Below are positions 16,856 through 25,089 of a stretch of 45,003 nucleotides of DNA, one piece after another; position 1 is the stretch's first letter; every line of letters begins with the position of its first letter. Location of the stretch: positions 1 to 45,003 of IMG/VR virus record IMGVR_UViG_3300049740_001081; one strand, given 5' to 3'. Below the pieces are notes generated by a model. It ran no database searches. It was not told the origin of the DNA and worked only from the letters and a program-made list of their open reading frames with translations. Position numbers and translations under genes: made by a program. Origin of the DNA: a virus.

Positions 16856-18244
16856 ATGCAAAATACAAGGAAACGTAATAGGCCTCCTAAAGCAAAATGG
16901 ATAGCTGATAGAAACTCTGCTCTTGAAAAATTGCCAGAGAGGAACACTAGTAAGAAACAAACTCCAATTAATTTTTATTGTGATGAAATTGGATTTCCGT
17001 TGGACCACAAACATTGTTTAAGTAGATGGTGCTATCAGTATGTGCTAAACTTAACAGGTACAGTAGACCAACATCACTTTACAAAAAACCCATTAATAGA
17101 TCATGTTGCATTACTAAGCACTAACAGAGAAGTAAATGTTAAACTGTTTGAACAAGGTTTATCTAGTACAGGTTCTAATGTAGTTGTTATAGGATTAATG
17201 GGAGGCTGGTCTAGTTATAAACTTGATGCAATTACAAAATGGTTTACTCATGAATCTCGTAAAAGTTTTTGGAATAATGAGGATTGCCAAATAGTTTTAG
17301 ATTATAGTCAAGAAGGTTTTGACGAATACTTTGGCTCTATTCATAATTGGGTAAACGAACATAGTTTACATAACAGAGTTACAGTAGTATCTGGATCTTA
17401 TAATTGTAAAAAAGTTTTAACTAATTGGGAACATATGGTTTCTAGGCAAAACAATTTTAATATAGTATGGTATGGATTTTTTGCAGAATGGATTAGTAAT
17501 AGAGTTGAAAGTAAACCACAACCAGTTAATTATATTGCAGGCAACAAACGCCTTATGTGTCTTAATCGTAGACCTCATCCGCATAGAATGGTACTAGCTT
17601 CTATGTTAGAAAGAGAAAGCCTAATTGATAAGATAGAAATAAGTTTTCCTAAACATATGTCTGAGGCTGGACCTTATCGAACAGCTGGGCATGATAATGT
17701 ACGTTTATTCTGGGATCGTACTGTAGATTATCAGAATGGTTTTATTGATCACTTAGTAGAACCTTTTAATAGTTTATTTAAGAAACTACCTTTAATAGCA
17801 GATACAGATGACTTTGCTACTAATCATGCTACAGATTTTAATGTTGATTTATATAAAAACTTTCCAATTAATATTGTAACAGAAACATTATTTTTTACAC
17901 AGAATGTTTTTCCTAGCGAAAAGTTATGGAAGCCAATGGCACAAGGACAGCTATTTTTAGTAATGGGTGCTAAAGACTTTTTACCTTCTTTACGTTCTAT
18001 GGGATTTAAAACTTTCTCTCCTTTTATTAACGAAGAATACGATACTATTGTAGACCATTTAGAACGTGCAGAAGTACTAGTTCGAGAGATTAAAAGAATA
18101 ATCGAATTACCAGAAAAAGAATTTAAAGATATTTTAATTAACTGTCAAGAAGCGATCAAACATAATCAGAGTTTGATATTAAATAATAGCGAAGTTAAAA
18201 GACTAACTTCAAAAAATATTATTGAATGCCTTGAGAGTATATGA
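16856..18244 (+). CDS. Glycosyltransferase-like protein
   Basis: A 462-residue protein with a C-terminal segment typical of phage glycosyltransferase-like proteins of the exostosin/fucosyltransferase-like type: FPSEKLWKPMAQGQLFLVMG, then LRSMGFKTFSPFINEEYD. There the S/T-EK-x-x-KP-x-x-x-G block is the likely nucleotide-sugar site. The middle has an RLMCLNRRPHPHR segment also typical of that group. The sugar donor and acceptor are unknown. No strong ribosome-binding site precedes the ATG at 16856. It overlaps the membrane protein gene by ATGA, and the next gene makes a sugar acid, so a glycan role is likely. Confidence 0.6.
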   Translation: MQNTRKRNRPPKAKWIADRNSALEKLPERNTSKKQTPINFYCDEIGFPLDHKHCLSRWCYQYVLNLTGTVDQHHFTKNPLIDHVALLSTNREVNVKLFEQGLSSTGSNVVVIGLMGGWSSYKLDAITKWFTHESRKSFWNNEDCQIVLDYSQEGFDEYFGSIHNWVNEHSLHNRVTVVSGSYNCKKVLTNWEHMVSRQNNFNIVWYGFFAEWISNRVESKPQPVNYIAGNKRLMCLNRRPHPHRMVLASMLERESLIDKIEISFPKHMSEAGPYRTAGHDNVRLFWDRTVDYQNGFIDHLVEPFNSLFKKLPLIADTDDFATNHATDFNVDLYKNFPINIVTETLFFTQNVFPSEKLWKPMAQGQLFLVMGAKDFLPSLRSMGFKTFSPFINEEYDTIVDHLERAEVLVREIKRIIELPEKEFKDILINCQEAIKHNQSLILNNSEVKRLTSKNIIECLESI

Positions 18245-18450
18245 GAAGAGAAACTAGAACACGAACAATAGTAAAAGCATTAATTTATAGATTATGGATT
18301 ATACTAACAATATGGATAATGTTAGTTCTTATGGGCGAAGAAACCGACGAAGCCCTAGGTGTTTCAGTTGTTACTAATATAGGATGGACCATTGTATATT
18401 ATTACTACGACAGACTTTGGTTAAAAATTAAATGGGGAATGGAAGAATGA
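18241..18450 (+). CDS. DUF2061-like small membrane protein
   Basis: A 69-residue protein with the DUF2061 pattern: an N-terminal R-T-x-x-K-A-L-x-Y-R segment, two transmembrane helices (IILTIWIMLVLMG and a second around TNIGWTIVYYYY) and a closing RLW-x-K-I-K-W. Function of the family is unknown. The gene overlaps both neighbours by four bases (ATGA), so it is translationally linked to the glycosyltransferase-like and dehydrogenase genes. Confidence 0.7.
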   Translation: MRRETRTRTIVKALIYRLWIILTIWIMLVLMGEETDEALGVSVVTNIGWTIVYYYYDRLWLKIKWGMEE

Positions 18451-19718
18451 AAGTTGGATTTATTGGACTAGGTAAACTAGGAATGCCTTGTGCAGAAGTT
18501 ATGGCAGAAAAATATGATGTTACAGGATACGATATTGCAAAAGTATCTTCGATTAAAGTTAGTGTAAGACATACTATTAAAGATACTGTAAAAGACAGAG
18601 ACATTATATTTGTTGCTGTACCTACTCCACATGATCCTGCTTACGGAGGAAGTACTCCAATTGCAGATAAAGAACCAAAAGACTTTGATTATAGTATAGT
18701 TAAAAGAGCATTAGATGAAATTGATCTTCATGTAAACAAAACACAGTTAGTAGTTCTTATTAGTACAGTATTACCTGGAACAGTTAGAAGTGAATTAGTA
18801 GACCATATTAAACATGCTCGTTTTATTTACAATCCTTATTTGATTGCTATGGGTAGTGTTGCCTGGGATATGGTAAATCCTGAATGTTTAATTATAGGAA
18901 CAGAAGACGGAACAGAAACTGGTGATGCTAAAATACTAGTTGATTTTTATAAACCTTTATTAGAAAACAATCCAGAAATTAATATTGGTACCTGGGACGA
19001 AGCTGAAGCAATTAAAGTTTTTTATAATACTTTTATTTCAGTTAAGATTGGTTTAGTCAATATGATACAAGACGTTGCAGAAGCAAATGGAAATATTAAT
19101 GTTGATGTTGTTACTGATGCATTAAAGAAAGCAACTCAACGTATTGTTGGTCCAAAATATATGACTGCTGGAATGGGAGACGGAGGAGCCTGCCATCCTA
19201 GAGATAATATTGCACTACGTTTTCTTGCACAGAAATTAAATTTAGGATATGATCTATTTCATTCTATTATGCAGTCTAGAGATATGCAGGCGAAAAAAAT
19301 GGCAGAACGTTTACTTGAACTATCAACAGAATATAACTTGCCTATTGTTATACATGGTCGTGCATATAAGCCAGGAGTTGAATATACAGTTGGTAGTTAT
19401 AGCGAACTAGTAGCACAATATGCCGCACACGAATTAAATCAAGTATACTATGTTGATCCATTAACTGGTGACAACTTACCTAAAAAGAATATGAAAGCAG
19501 TTATATTATTAGCACACAATGAACAAGTAACATATGCTGGTACGGGTGTAAAAGCAACAGAATCAGGATATTATTTTAAGTTTGCTAAAGGTAGTATAGT
19601 TGTTGATCCTTGGAGGACAACAAAAGAGATTCCAGGTTGTGCTGTTGTACACTACGGTAATCCTAGAAAGATATGGTCTGCTCAAAGTCAAAGGAAGAAA
19701 TTTCTTGGTCTGTTTTAA
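18447..19718 (+). CDS. UDP-glucose/GDP-mannose dehydrogenase family protein
   Basis: A 423-residue enzyme of the nucleotide-sugar dehydrogenase family, which oxidises UDP-glucose or a related sugar nucleotide to the uronic acid with two NAD+. It has the N-terminal dinucleotide site (GFIGLGKLGMP), the VPTP loop (AVPTPHDP), a middle segment with the catalytic cysteine C249 (GDGGACHPRDN, equivalent to GGSCFPKD) and a C-terminal sugar-binding domain (HGRAYKPGV). The ATG at 18447 follows GGAAG and overlaps the previous stop; the Met at 18432 is inside that gene. The 3' end overlaps the convergent carbamoyltransferase gene by 56 bases. It probably supplies a uronic acid for a capsule-like or virion glycan. 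Confidence 0.8.
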   Translation: MKVGFIGLGKLGMPCAEVMAEKYDVTGYDIAKVSSIKVSVRHTIKDTVKDRDIIFVAVPTPHDPAYGGSTPIADKEPKDFDYSIVKRALDEIDLHVNKTQLVVLISTVLPGTVRSELVDHIKHARFIYNPYLIAMGSVAWDMVNPECLIIGTEDGTETGDAKILVDFYKPLLENNPEINIGTWDEAEAIKVFYNTFISVKIGLVNMIQDVAEANGNINVDVVTDALKKATQRIVGPKYMTAGMGDGGACHPRDNIALRFLAQKLNLGYDLFHSIMQSRDMQAKKMAERLLELSTEYNLPIVIHGRAYKPGVEYTVGSYSELVAQYAAHELNQVYYVDPLTGDNLPKKNMKAVILLAHNEQVTYAGTGVKATESGYYFKFAKGSIVVDPWRTTKEIPGCAVVHYGNPRKIWSAQSQRKKFLGLF

Positions 19719-20502
19719 GAAGTAATACTAATAGAGCCATTCTAATATATAATCCATTTTCCATTTGCTCAAAATATTTTGCTCTTGGATCTTTATCAAA
19801 CCAAACAGGTATTTCTTCGTTGCGTGGGAACGGATGCATAACTATTGCATCTTCTGGTATGTGATGTATATGTTCTTTCTTCATACTGTAACTACCACTA
19901 CTTCCTCTTTCTTTTTGTACTCTCGTTAGATAGTAAACATCACTCTTTGGCCATATACTCTTATCGTATGTATCTATAAAATGCTTTTTGCAATTAGGTA
20001 ATGCTTTATCTAAACTATGTACTGTTCTGCCGTTTTCTATATCTCCAATAAATGTAATTGTAAGATCTTTGATCTTGTTAAATTTTTTATAGATTGTATA
20101 CAAATCTAAAAGTGTTTGTGTAGGATGTTCTCCATTGCCATCACCTGCGTTTATTATAGGAACCTTACTTACTTTTGATGCTATTGATGCATCACCTGCT
20201 TGTTGACTTCTCAATACAATTAAGTCGCAATAGTTAGACATTGTAATAATAGTATCTTCTAGATTTTCTCCTTTAGACACCGAACTATAGTTTACATCAT
20301 TAATTGAAATTACTTGTCCGCCAAGTTTATACATTGCACTAGCAAAAGAACTGCTAGTTCTTGTACTTGGTTCGTAAAATAAGTTAGTTATTATTTTACC
20401 TTTTAAACTTTCTTGAAATTCTGTAGGAGCTGACTTTATATTATTTGCTAATTTAAATATTGAAATAAAATCAATTTTATTCAGTTGAACTAGGTGTTGC
20501 AT
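19663..20502 (-). CDS. pyrB: Aspartate carbamoyltransferase, shortened
   Basis: Catalyses carbamoyl phosphate + aspartate to carbamoylaspartate, the first committed pyrimidine step. Active-site motifs are intact: S46-T-R-T (FYEPSTRTSSSF) for carbamoyl phosphate, the SKGE loop (SSVSKGENLEDT), HPTQTLLD, GRTVHS, the aspartate-domain Arg in TRVQKERG, and HPFPR. At 279 residues it is about 30 shorter than the usual catalytic chain; the missing part lies between GRTVHS and TRVQKERG, in the aspartate domain. No regulatory chain (PyrI) is present. It overlaps the upstream radical SAM gene by 26 bases on the same strand. It may be an unregulated enzyme that raises pyrimidine supply during infection. 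Confidence 0.85.
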   Translation of the reverse strand: MQHLVQLNKIDFISIFKLANNIKSAPTEFQESLKGKIITNLFYEPSTRTSSSFASAMYKLGGQVISINDVNYSSVSKGENLEDTIITMSNYCDLIVLRSQQAGDASIASKVSKVPIINAGDGNGEHPTQTLLDLYTIYKKFNKIKDLTITFIGDIENGRTVHSLDKALPNCKKHFIDTYDKSIWPKSDVYYLTRVQKERGSSGSYSMKKEHIHHIPEDAIVMHPFPRNEEIPVWFDKDPRAKYFEQMENGLYIRMALLVLLLKTDQEISSFDFEQTISF

Positions 20503-21913
20503 GTAAGTTCTCTATCTTTTCCGGATCACAATGTTTAGAAAGTAAATCGTATACGTCATGTAATACAACTCTCCATTTATGTTTTCTACGTTGATCAAGT
20601 ATGTCCATGTATTTTATATATTCGTTTAAATGAAAGTATTGGTCTTCTAATTTATCATCATCAATATATTTTTCTAACAATCTAATCATTGAGAAGATCC
20701 AATTTCTATATTTCTGTGAATGTTCGTATGTTTCGTTGAAGTGATAAAAGTTTTGAATAATTTCTTCTTTAGCACTTCGTGGCAGATATCTAACATCCAA
20801 CCATTTAGGTCCTTCTAAAAATCTAAAGTTAGCCTTAACTTGGTATTTCTCGCATAGCTCAATTACTCTAAATATAGCATAAGGACTTTGTATTCCTACA
20901 CAACTACTAAGGTACTCAATTTCTAATCCAGGAAATTCTTGAACCATCTCTAAATTTCTAATAAACCTTTCCCAATTACCAGGGTTACGAATTAATGTAT
21001 ATCTTTCTTCTGTATCATCGACACTTATACATAAGAATACCTGTTTAAACTTAGTTAACTTTTCTAGTAATCTTTTGTTAATGATTGTTAAGTTAGTGTC
21101 AAATCTTAATGTCATTTCTTTTGCTGTATCGGCTTCAATTAGTTTATCTAACGTTTGCTCTAGTTCAGGAACAACAAAGGGTTCTCCGCCTGTGAAGTAT
21201 ATGTGTCTTAGTCTAGGAATGATTGCTTCAAACTTGTCTCTCCAAGTTTGTGTCTGCCACCATTTCTCTGAATTTGCAATATCAGTTTTACCATTCTTAT
21301 CAGGTAGTAAGTAAAATGTTTTATATTTTCCTAGTTTAAAGATTGGTTCCCCGTCGTAGTAATCAAATGCAATCCAGTCGTCATACCACATACTACTATG
21401 CTGAGGGCTACACATCACACATCTCATGTTGCATAAGTTACCAAATCGTATGTGCAGGTTAACTACTCTTGATGTTGTTGAACCATCTGGTTGCATATAG
21501 TAGTGTGCTTGGCTTGGAACTACATAACCTTTAGTACGTTGGGCTGTACCAATTGAAACTCTCATTCTCTTACTAATGCCACGTTCTCTTAACTTCTTCC
21601 CGTAACGTGTGCCTTTCATTCCTTTAGTAGCTTCTTCTGACTCATAGCAATTACGACAACGTTGTGGTTTTTCATTTCTAGATAATTGTAGTCTGTGATC
21701 TTTGTGTGTTTTACTGTTTAGTGCTTCGTCAAAGTCATGTGTCATTACATTCATAACTTGATCGTCTTCATCTCTAGCCATCCCAAACGTTTCATCATAG
21801 TTTGCTAAACAACAGATACTAAAATCTCCGTTTGATGATATTTCAAGTTGGCTCCAAGGTTCAGAACAAAAGCTGTCCTCGCTGAAGTTATAAGGGCTTG
21901 GTTTATAATCCAT
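20477..21913 (-). CDS. Radical SAM protein, twitch-domain type (paralogue 2)
   Basis: A 478-residue radical SAM protein with CNMRCVMC in LHIRFGNLCNMRCVMC, the GGEP motif (YFTGGEPFVVPELEQ), and an N-terminal FCSEPW...GDFSICCL region with RCRNCYESEEA matching the CSCCRDREIA of paralogue 1 (14904). The C-terminus is longer than that of paralogue 1. It lies between a nitronate monooxygenase-like gene (17 bases upstream) and the carbamoyltransferase. The substrate is unknown. Only a weak ribosome-binding site (GAGAAA) precedes the ATG. Divergence between the two paralogues, at this reading, suggests different substrates rather than recent duplication. Confidence 0.8.
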   Translation of the reverse strand: MDYKPSPYNFSEDSFCSEPWSQLEISSNGDFSICCLANYDETFGMARDEDDQVMNVMTHDFDEALNSKTHKDHRLQLSRNEKPQRCRNCYESEEATKGMKGTRYGKKLRERGISKRMRVSIGTAQRTKGYVVPSQAHYYMQPDGSTTSRVVNLHIRFGNLCNMRCVMCSPQHSSMWYDDWIAFDYYDGEPIFKLGKYKTFYLLPDKNGKTDIANSEKWWQTQTWRDKFEAIIPRLRHIYFTGGEPFVVPELEQTLDKLIEADTAKEMTLRFDTNLTIINKRLLEKLTKFKQVFLCISVDDTEERYTLIRNPGNWERFIRNLEMVQEFPGLEIEYLSSCVGIQSPYAIFRVIELCEKYQVKANFRFLEGPKWLDVRYLPRSAKEEIIQNFYHFNETYEHSQKYRNWIFSMIRLLEKYIDDDKLEDQYFHLNEYIKYMDILDQRRKHKWRVVLHDVYDLLSKHCDPEKIENLHATPSSTE

Positions 21914-21930
21914 AAATTTTTTTTCTCATT

Positions 21931-22842
21931 TTATATTAGACTCTGTACTAGAGTATTTACCGTTACGATACTAGTTATATGACTGATACCTTTTCCAGCA
22001 AAAACATGTCCTGTAGTTCCTGTTGTAATTCCAGCATGTAAACTAAATGTATTATTATCGTTATCTTTACCTTTGTATTCTGAAAATATCAATGCATTTT
22101 GCTTTGCACTTTCTGTTTGTAACTTTCCTAATGTTTCTGCATTCTTATTTACTAATTGATTTTTTGCTTCGTTGCTTAAAGGACTCTCTTCTGTAGCCGC
22201 GAATAAAGTGCCAATACCTACATAGTCTGCACCTAGTTCTGTCATAGATTTGATATCCTCTTTTGTTCCAACTCCACCTACTGCTATAATATCAATTCCA
22301 CTATAATATTCTCTAGCATAATTTATACAAAACTCAATTCCTTTTGCATCTCCAGCTCTACCAGCACCGTGGGGACTTTTAATACCTAGTGCATCTACTT
22401 GTCTATTTCCAGCCCACCGTGCATACCTAGATATATCAGTTGGAACAGATACAACTTTTAATATTAATTTAATACCAGAGTCTTGCATTCTACTTTGATG
22501 AGATGTTACTACTGCTTCATTACTTCTATATAATTCATCAACTTGAATAAGTTCTACGTGACTAACTTTTTCTTCTATTAATAAATCGCACATAGTAGAT
22601 TCTTCGTCTATTAGAAATTGTGTGTCAATGCTTATAATTAAATCTGCATTAGGACACTCTTTATAAAATTCTTTTATATTTTTTCTAAGCCAATCATAAC
22701 TCAACCTACCAGGGCCTGTATAATAATTGAAAGCACTAATACTAGGTACTGCTCCGGCCTTGCTTGTTGCAATAGCTAATTTTAAATCAGATACTCGATT
22801 CATAGCCATTGCTATAATAGGATATTTAGAATTGAATAACAC
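21931..22842 (-). CDS. Nitronate monooxygenase/2-nitropropane dioxygenase-like FMN enzyme
   Basis: A 303-residue TIM-barrel protein. The opening PIIAMAMNRVSDLKLAIATSKAG fits the P-I-x-A-M-x-x-x-S/T start of NPD enzymes, and GGVGTKEDIKSMTELGADYVGIGTLFAATEES is the FMN phosphate-binding region with the ATEES signature. KSPHGAGRAGD is the usual mid-barrel glycine loop. It starts with GTG at 22842, preceded by GGAG. The family includes nitronate monooxygenases and FabK-like reductases, so the true reaction is uncertain. Dihydroorotate dehydrogenase was considered because of the nearby pyrB, but the ATEES signature argues against it. Confidence 0.65.
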   Translation of the reverse strand: MLFNSKYPIIAMAMNRVSDLKLAIATSKAGAVPSISAFNYYTGPGRLSYDWLRKNIKEFYKECPNADLIISIDTQFLIDEESTMCDLLIEEKVSHVELIQVDELYRSNEAVVTSHQSRMQDSGIKLILKVVSVPTDISRYARWAGNRQVDALGIKSPHGAGRAGDAKGIEFCINYAREYYSGIDIIAVGGVGTKEDIKSMTELGADYVGIGTLFAATEESPLSNEAKNQLVNKNAETLGKLQTESAKQNALIFSEYKGKDNDNNTFSLHAGITTGTTGHVFAGKGISHITSIVTVNTLVQSLI

Positions 22843-22852
22843 ATTTCTCTCC

Positions 22853-22860
22853 GATAAATA
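22853..22860 (+). promoter_or_regulatory. T4-type late promoter box
   Basis: GATAAATA, one mismatch to TATAAATA, 31 bases before the ATG at 22892. It lies in the 49-base divergent gap and abuts the ribosome-binding site of the minus-strand gene. Confidence 0.5.
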
Positions 22861-22891
22861 GTACTATTACTTATTAAGGAGTTTTTGTATT

Positions 22892-23689
22892 ATGCATCCG
22901 TATCCAAGACCAAATGAACGTATAGTTATAGTATCCGGAGGGTTTGATCCTCTGCATTCTGGACATCTAAAGTTACTTAAAGGAGCAAAAGAGTTAGGAC
23001 AATATCTGCTAGTTGGTGTTAATTCGGATCAATGGCTAGGAATAAAAAAAGGAAAAAATTTTCAAAATATAAAGGAAAGACTTGATATTCTAAATTCTTT
23101 AGATATGGTTAACTCTGCTATGGAATTTGATGATAGTGATGGAACTGCATGTAAACTAATAGATCATGTAAAGAAAACTTTTCCGGATAATGAAATCATA
23201 TTTGCAAATGGTGGTGACCGTACTACCAATAATGTACCGGAGTCGAACATTACTAATATTACATTTGCATGGGGTGTTGGTGGAGAAGAAAAAACTAACT
23301 CTAGCAGTGAGTTATTGTACAGATGGGGTAAACACAATACACAAACAGAACACCGTCCTTGGGGTGCCTGGACGGTACATAGAGATTTAAAAACAACAAA
23401 AGTTAAAGAATTAACAGTCGAGCCAGGGAAAAGTCTTTCTATGCAACGACATAAAGATAGAGCCGAGCATTGGTTTGTTGCAGAAGGTGAAGCAACAGTT
23501 TATACACTTGATATAAGTTCAGACCAAGAACTAATTGGCCATTTTCCAATGCACTCCTCCTTACATATAAATCAGGACCAATGGCATATGTTATCTAATG
23601 AAACCAATAGCTTACTTAGAATTATTGAAATACAATATGGTTCTAACTGTTCCGAACAGGATATATTTCGGTTAAATGACCAAAAATAA
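22892..23689 (+). CDS. Fusion: nucleotidyltransferase (HxGH) + mannose-6-phosphate isomerase-type cupin
   Basis: A 265-residue two-domain protein. Residues 10-135 form a cytidylyltransferase-like domain: GGFDPLHSGH (H22, H25), then GVNSDQWLG, as in RfaE/HldE C-terminal or TagD enzymes that activate sugar or polyol phosphates. Residues 150-262 are a cupin like the C-terminal part of type II phosphomannose isomerases: RPWGAWTVH, VEPGKSLSMQRHKDRAEHWFV and the expected GEATV. The usual KMSKS-like ISSTxIR part appears as TNSSSELLYRW. The two parts could act in sequence on a sugar phosphate. AAGGAG precedes the ATG. It is the first gene of a plus-strand block after the divergent cassette. Confidence 0.75.
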   Translation: MHPYPRPNERIVIVSGGFDPLHSGHLKLLKGAKELGQYLLVGVNSDQWLGIKKGKNFQNIKERLDILNSLDMVNSAMEFDDSDGTACKLIDHVKKTFPDNEIIFANGGDRTTNNVPESNITNITFAWGVGGEEKTNSSSELLYRWGKHNTQTEHRPWGAWTVHRDLKTTKVKELTVEPGKSLSMQRHKDRAEHWFVAEGEATVYTLDISSDQELIGHFPMHSSLHINQDQWHMLSNETNSLLRIIEIQYGSNCSEQDIFRLNDQK

Positions 23690-23692
23690 TAC

Positions 23693-23721
23693 TTGACCTT
23701 TGATCTAAAGTGTAGTATAGT
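23693..23721 (+). promoter_or_regulatory. Sigma-70-like promoter upstream of dsbA
   Basis: TTGACC (23693-23698), 17-bp spacer, TATAGT (23716-23721). It belongs to the same promoter series as 44270 and 44648, each with TTGACC. Confidence 0.7.
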
Positions 23722-23755
23722 AACACTTGTAAATACAAACCTATAAGGAGATCAA

Positions 23756-24007
23756 ATGTTTACCCCAGAGCAAATTGCTAAACTAAAGTCCGTAATTAAT
23801 GACGGCGTACAAATTAAACGTGAAGTTGAGGACCTAAATGGTGGACTCAAAGATACAGTTTCCGCGATTGCAGAAGAACTTGAAATTAAACCAGCAGTTC
23901 TAAATAAAGCAATCACTAAAGCATTCAAAGGTGACTTTGAAAGAGATCAAACTGATCTTGAGGCTGTTGAAGAAATCCTTGACGTAACTGGTAATAAAGT
24001 TCCTTAA
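23756..24007 (+). CDS. dsbA: DsbA-like double-stranded DNA-binding late-transcription protein
   Basis: An 83-residue protein resembling the DsbA family of T4-like phages: an N-terminal helix (FTPEQIAKLKSVINDGVQIKRE), a DLNGGLKDTVSAIAEELEIKP core, then an acidic C-terminal helix (DLEAVEEIL). In T4, DsbA binds double-stranded DNA near late promoters and affects late transcription. It has its own promoter and an AAGGAG site. The assignment rests on size, layout and the GxLKDTxxAxAEExxIKP pattern; confirmation needs a profile search. Confidence 0.7.
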   Translation: MFTPEQIAKLKSVINDGVQIKREVEDLNGGLKDTVSAIAEELEIKPAVLNKAITKAFKGDFERDQTDLEAVEEILDVTGNKVP

Positions 24008-24045
24008 GACTTACATAATTAATATTGTAGAAAAGAGGAAAGCTA

Positions 24046-25086
24046 ATGCGAATTGAAGATGAAATTAAACTAGATTTTAAAGATGTTCTCTTTAAACCTA
24101 AGAGAAGTAAACTAGAATCTAGACGAGATGTTGACCTGCTCCGTACTTTTAAATTCCATAATTCTGGAAATGAATGGACAGGAGTTCCTATTGTAGCAAG
24201 CAATATGGATGGTGTTGGAACTTTTACAATGGCTAAAAAGTTGCAAGAACATAAGATGTTGACTATAATGCGAAAACATTATACACTTGATGAATGGAAT
24301 CAAGCCATCGGTGACGGTGTTAAGATGAAGTACCTAAGTGTATGCACAGGAACAGCCGCAATCTGGGATCCAGAAGCGGAAGACTTTGCAACAATGAATG
24401 CAGTATTAGGAGCATACCCGGATATTAAATTTATTACAGTTGATGTAGCAAATGCTTATCACGAAAACTTTGGAGACTTTATTTCACGTCTTCGTGACAG
24501 ATATCCAGATAAAACTATTATTGCAGGCAATGTTATTACTGCAGAAATGGTTGAGGAGTTAATTATCAAAGGTGCCGACATTATTAAGTGTGGTATTGGT
24601 CCAGGATCAGTATGTACTACACGACTAATGACAGGTGTTGGAATTCCTCAGCTATCAGGTATTATCGAATGTGCAGATGCGGCAAACGGTATCGGTGGTC
24701 ATATTATTGCAGATGGCGGTTGTGTATACCCTGGTGATGTTTCCAAAGCATTTGGAGCAGGTGCTCATTTTACCATGCTTGGTGGTATGTTAGCAGGCCA
24801 TGATGAATCTGAAGGAGAGATAATCGATGGCATGGTAAAGTTTTATGGTATGAGCTCAGACGAAGCTATGTCAATTTATGGTTCTCGTAAATCTGGTTAC
24901 AGAGGAGCAGAAGGTAAAGTAGTTACTGTTCCTCATAAAGGTTCTGTTGATAATACCGTAACAGAAATATTAGGCGGAGTTAGAAGCACATGTACATACA
25001 TTGGAGCAAACAGAATTAAAGATATGCCAAAGTGTGCAGTTTTCGTACGTTGCTTGAATACACATAATACAGTCTATGGAGGCTAA
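24046..25086 (+). CDS. guaC: GMP reductase
   Basis: A full-length (346-residue) GMP reductase, which converts GMP and NADPH to IMP and ammonia. The catalytic cysteine is C190 in GIGPGSVCTTRLMTGVGIPQ, the signature of IMPDH/GMPR enzymes; SRKSGYRGAEGKVV is the GMPR-type closing segment; and no CBS domains are present, which separates it from IMP dehydrogenase. The enzyme would remake the adenine/guanine balance from degraded host nucleic acids. AGAGGAAA precedes the ATG. It sits between DsbA and DNA polymerase, so it is probably expressed with the replication genes. Confidence 0.9.
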   Translation: MRIEDEIKLDFKDVLFKPKRSKLESRRDVDLLRTFKFHNSGNEWTGVPIVASNMDGVGTFTMAKKLQEHKMLTIMRKHYTLDEWNQAIGDGVKMKYLSVCTGTAAIWDPEAEDFATMNAVLGAYPDIKFITVDVANAYHENFGDFISRLRDRYPDKTIIAGNVITAEMVEELIIKGADIIKCGIGPGSVCTTRLMTGVGIPQLSGIIECADAANGIGGHIIADGGCVYPGDVSKAFGAGAHFTMLGGMLAGHDESEGEIIDGMVKFYGMSSDEAMSIYGSRKSGYRGAEGKVVTVPHKGSVDNTVTEILGGVRSTCTYIGANRIKDMPKCAVFVRCLNTHNTVYGG

Positions 25087-25089
25087 TAA

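Noticed and set aside
21931-22842. Dihydroorotate dehydrogenase partner for pyrB
   Set aside because: The ATEES phosphate-site signature and opening residues fit the nitronate monooxygenase family. The DHODH orotate-binding motif was not seen.
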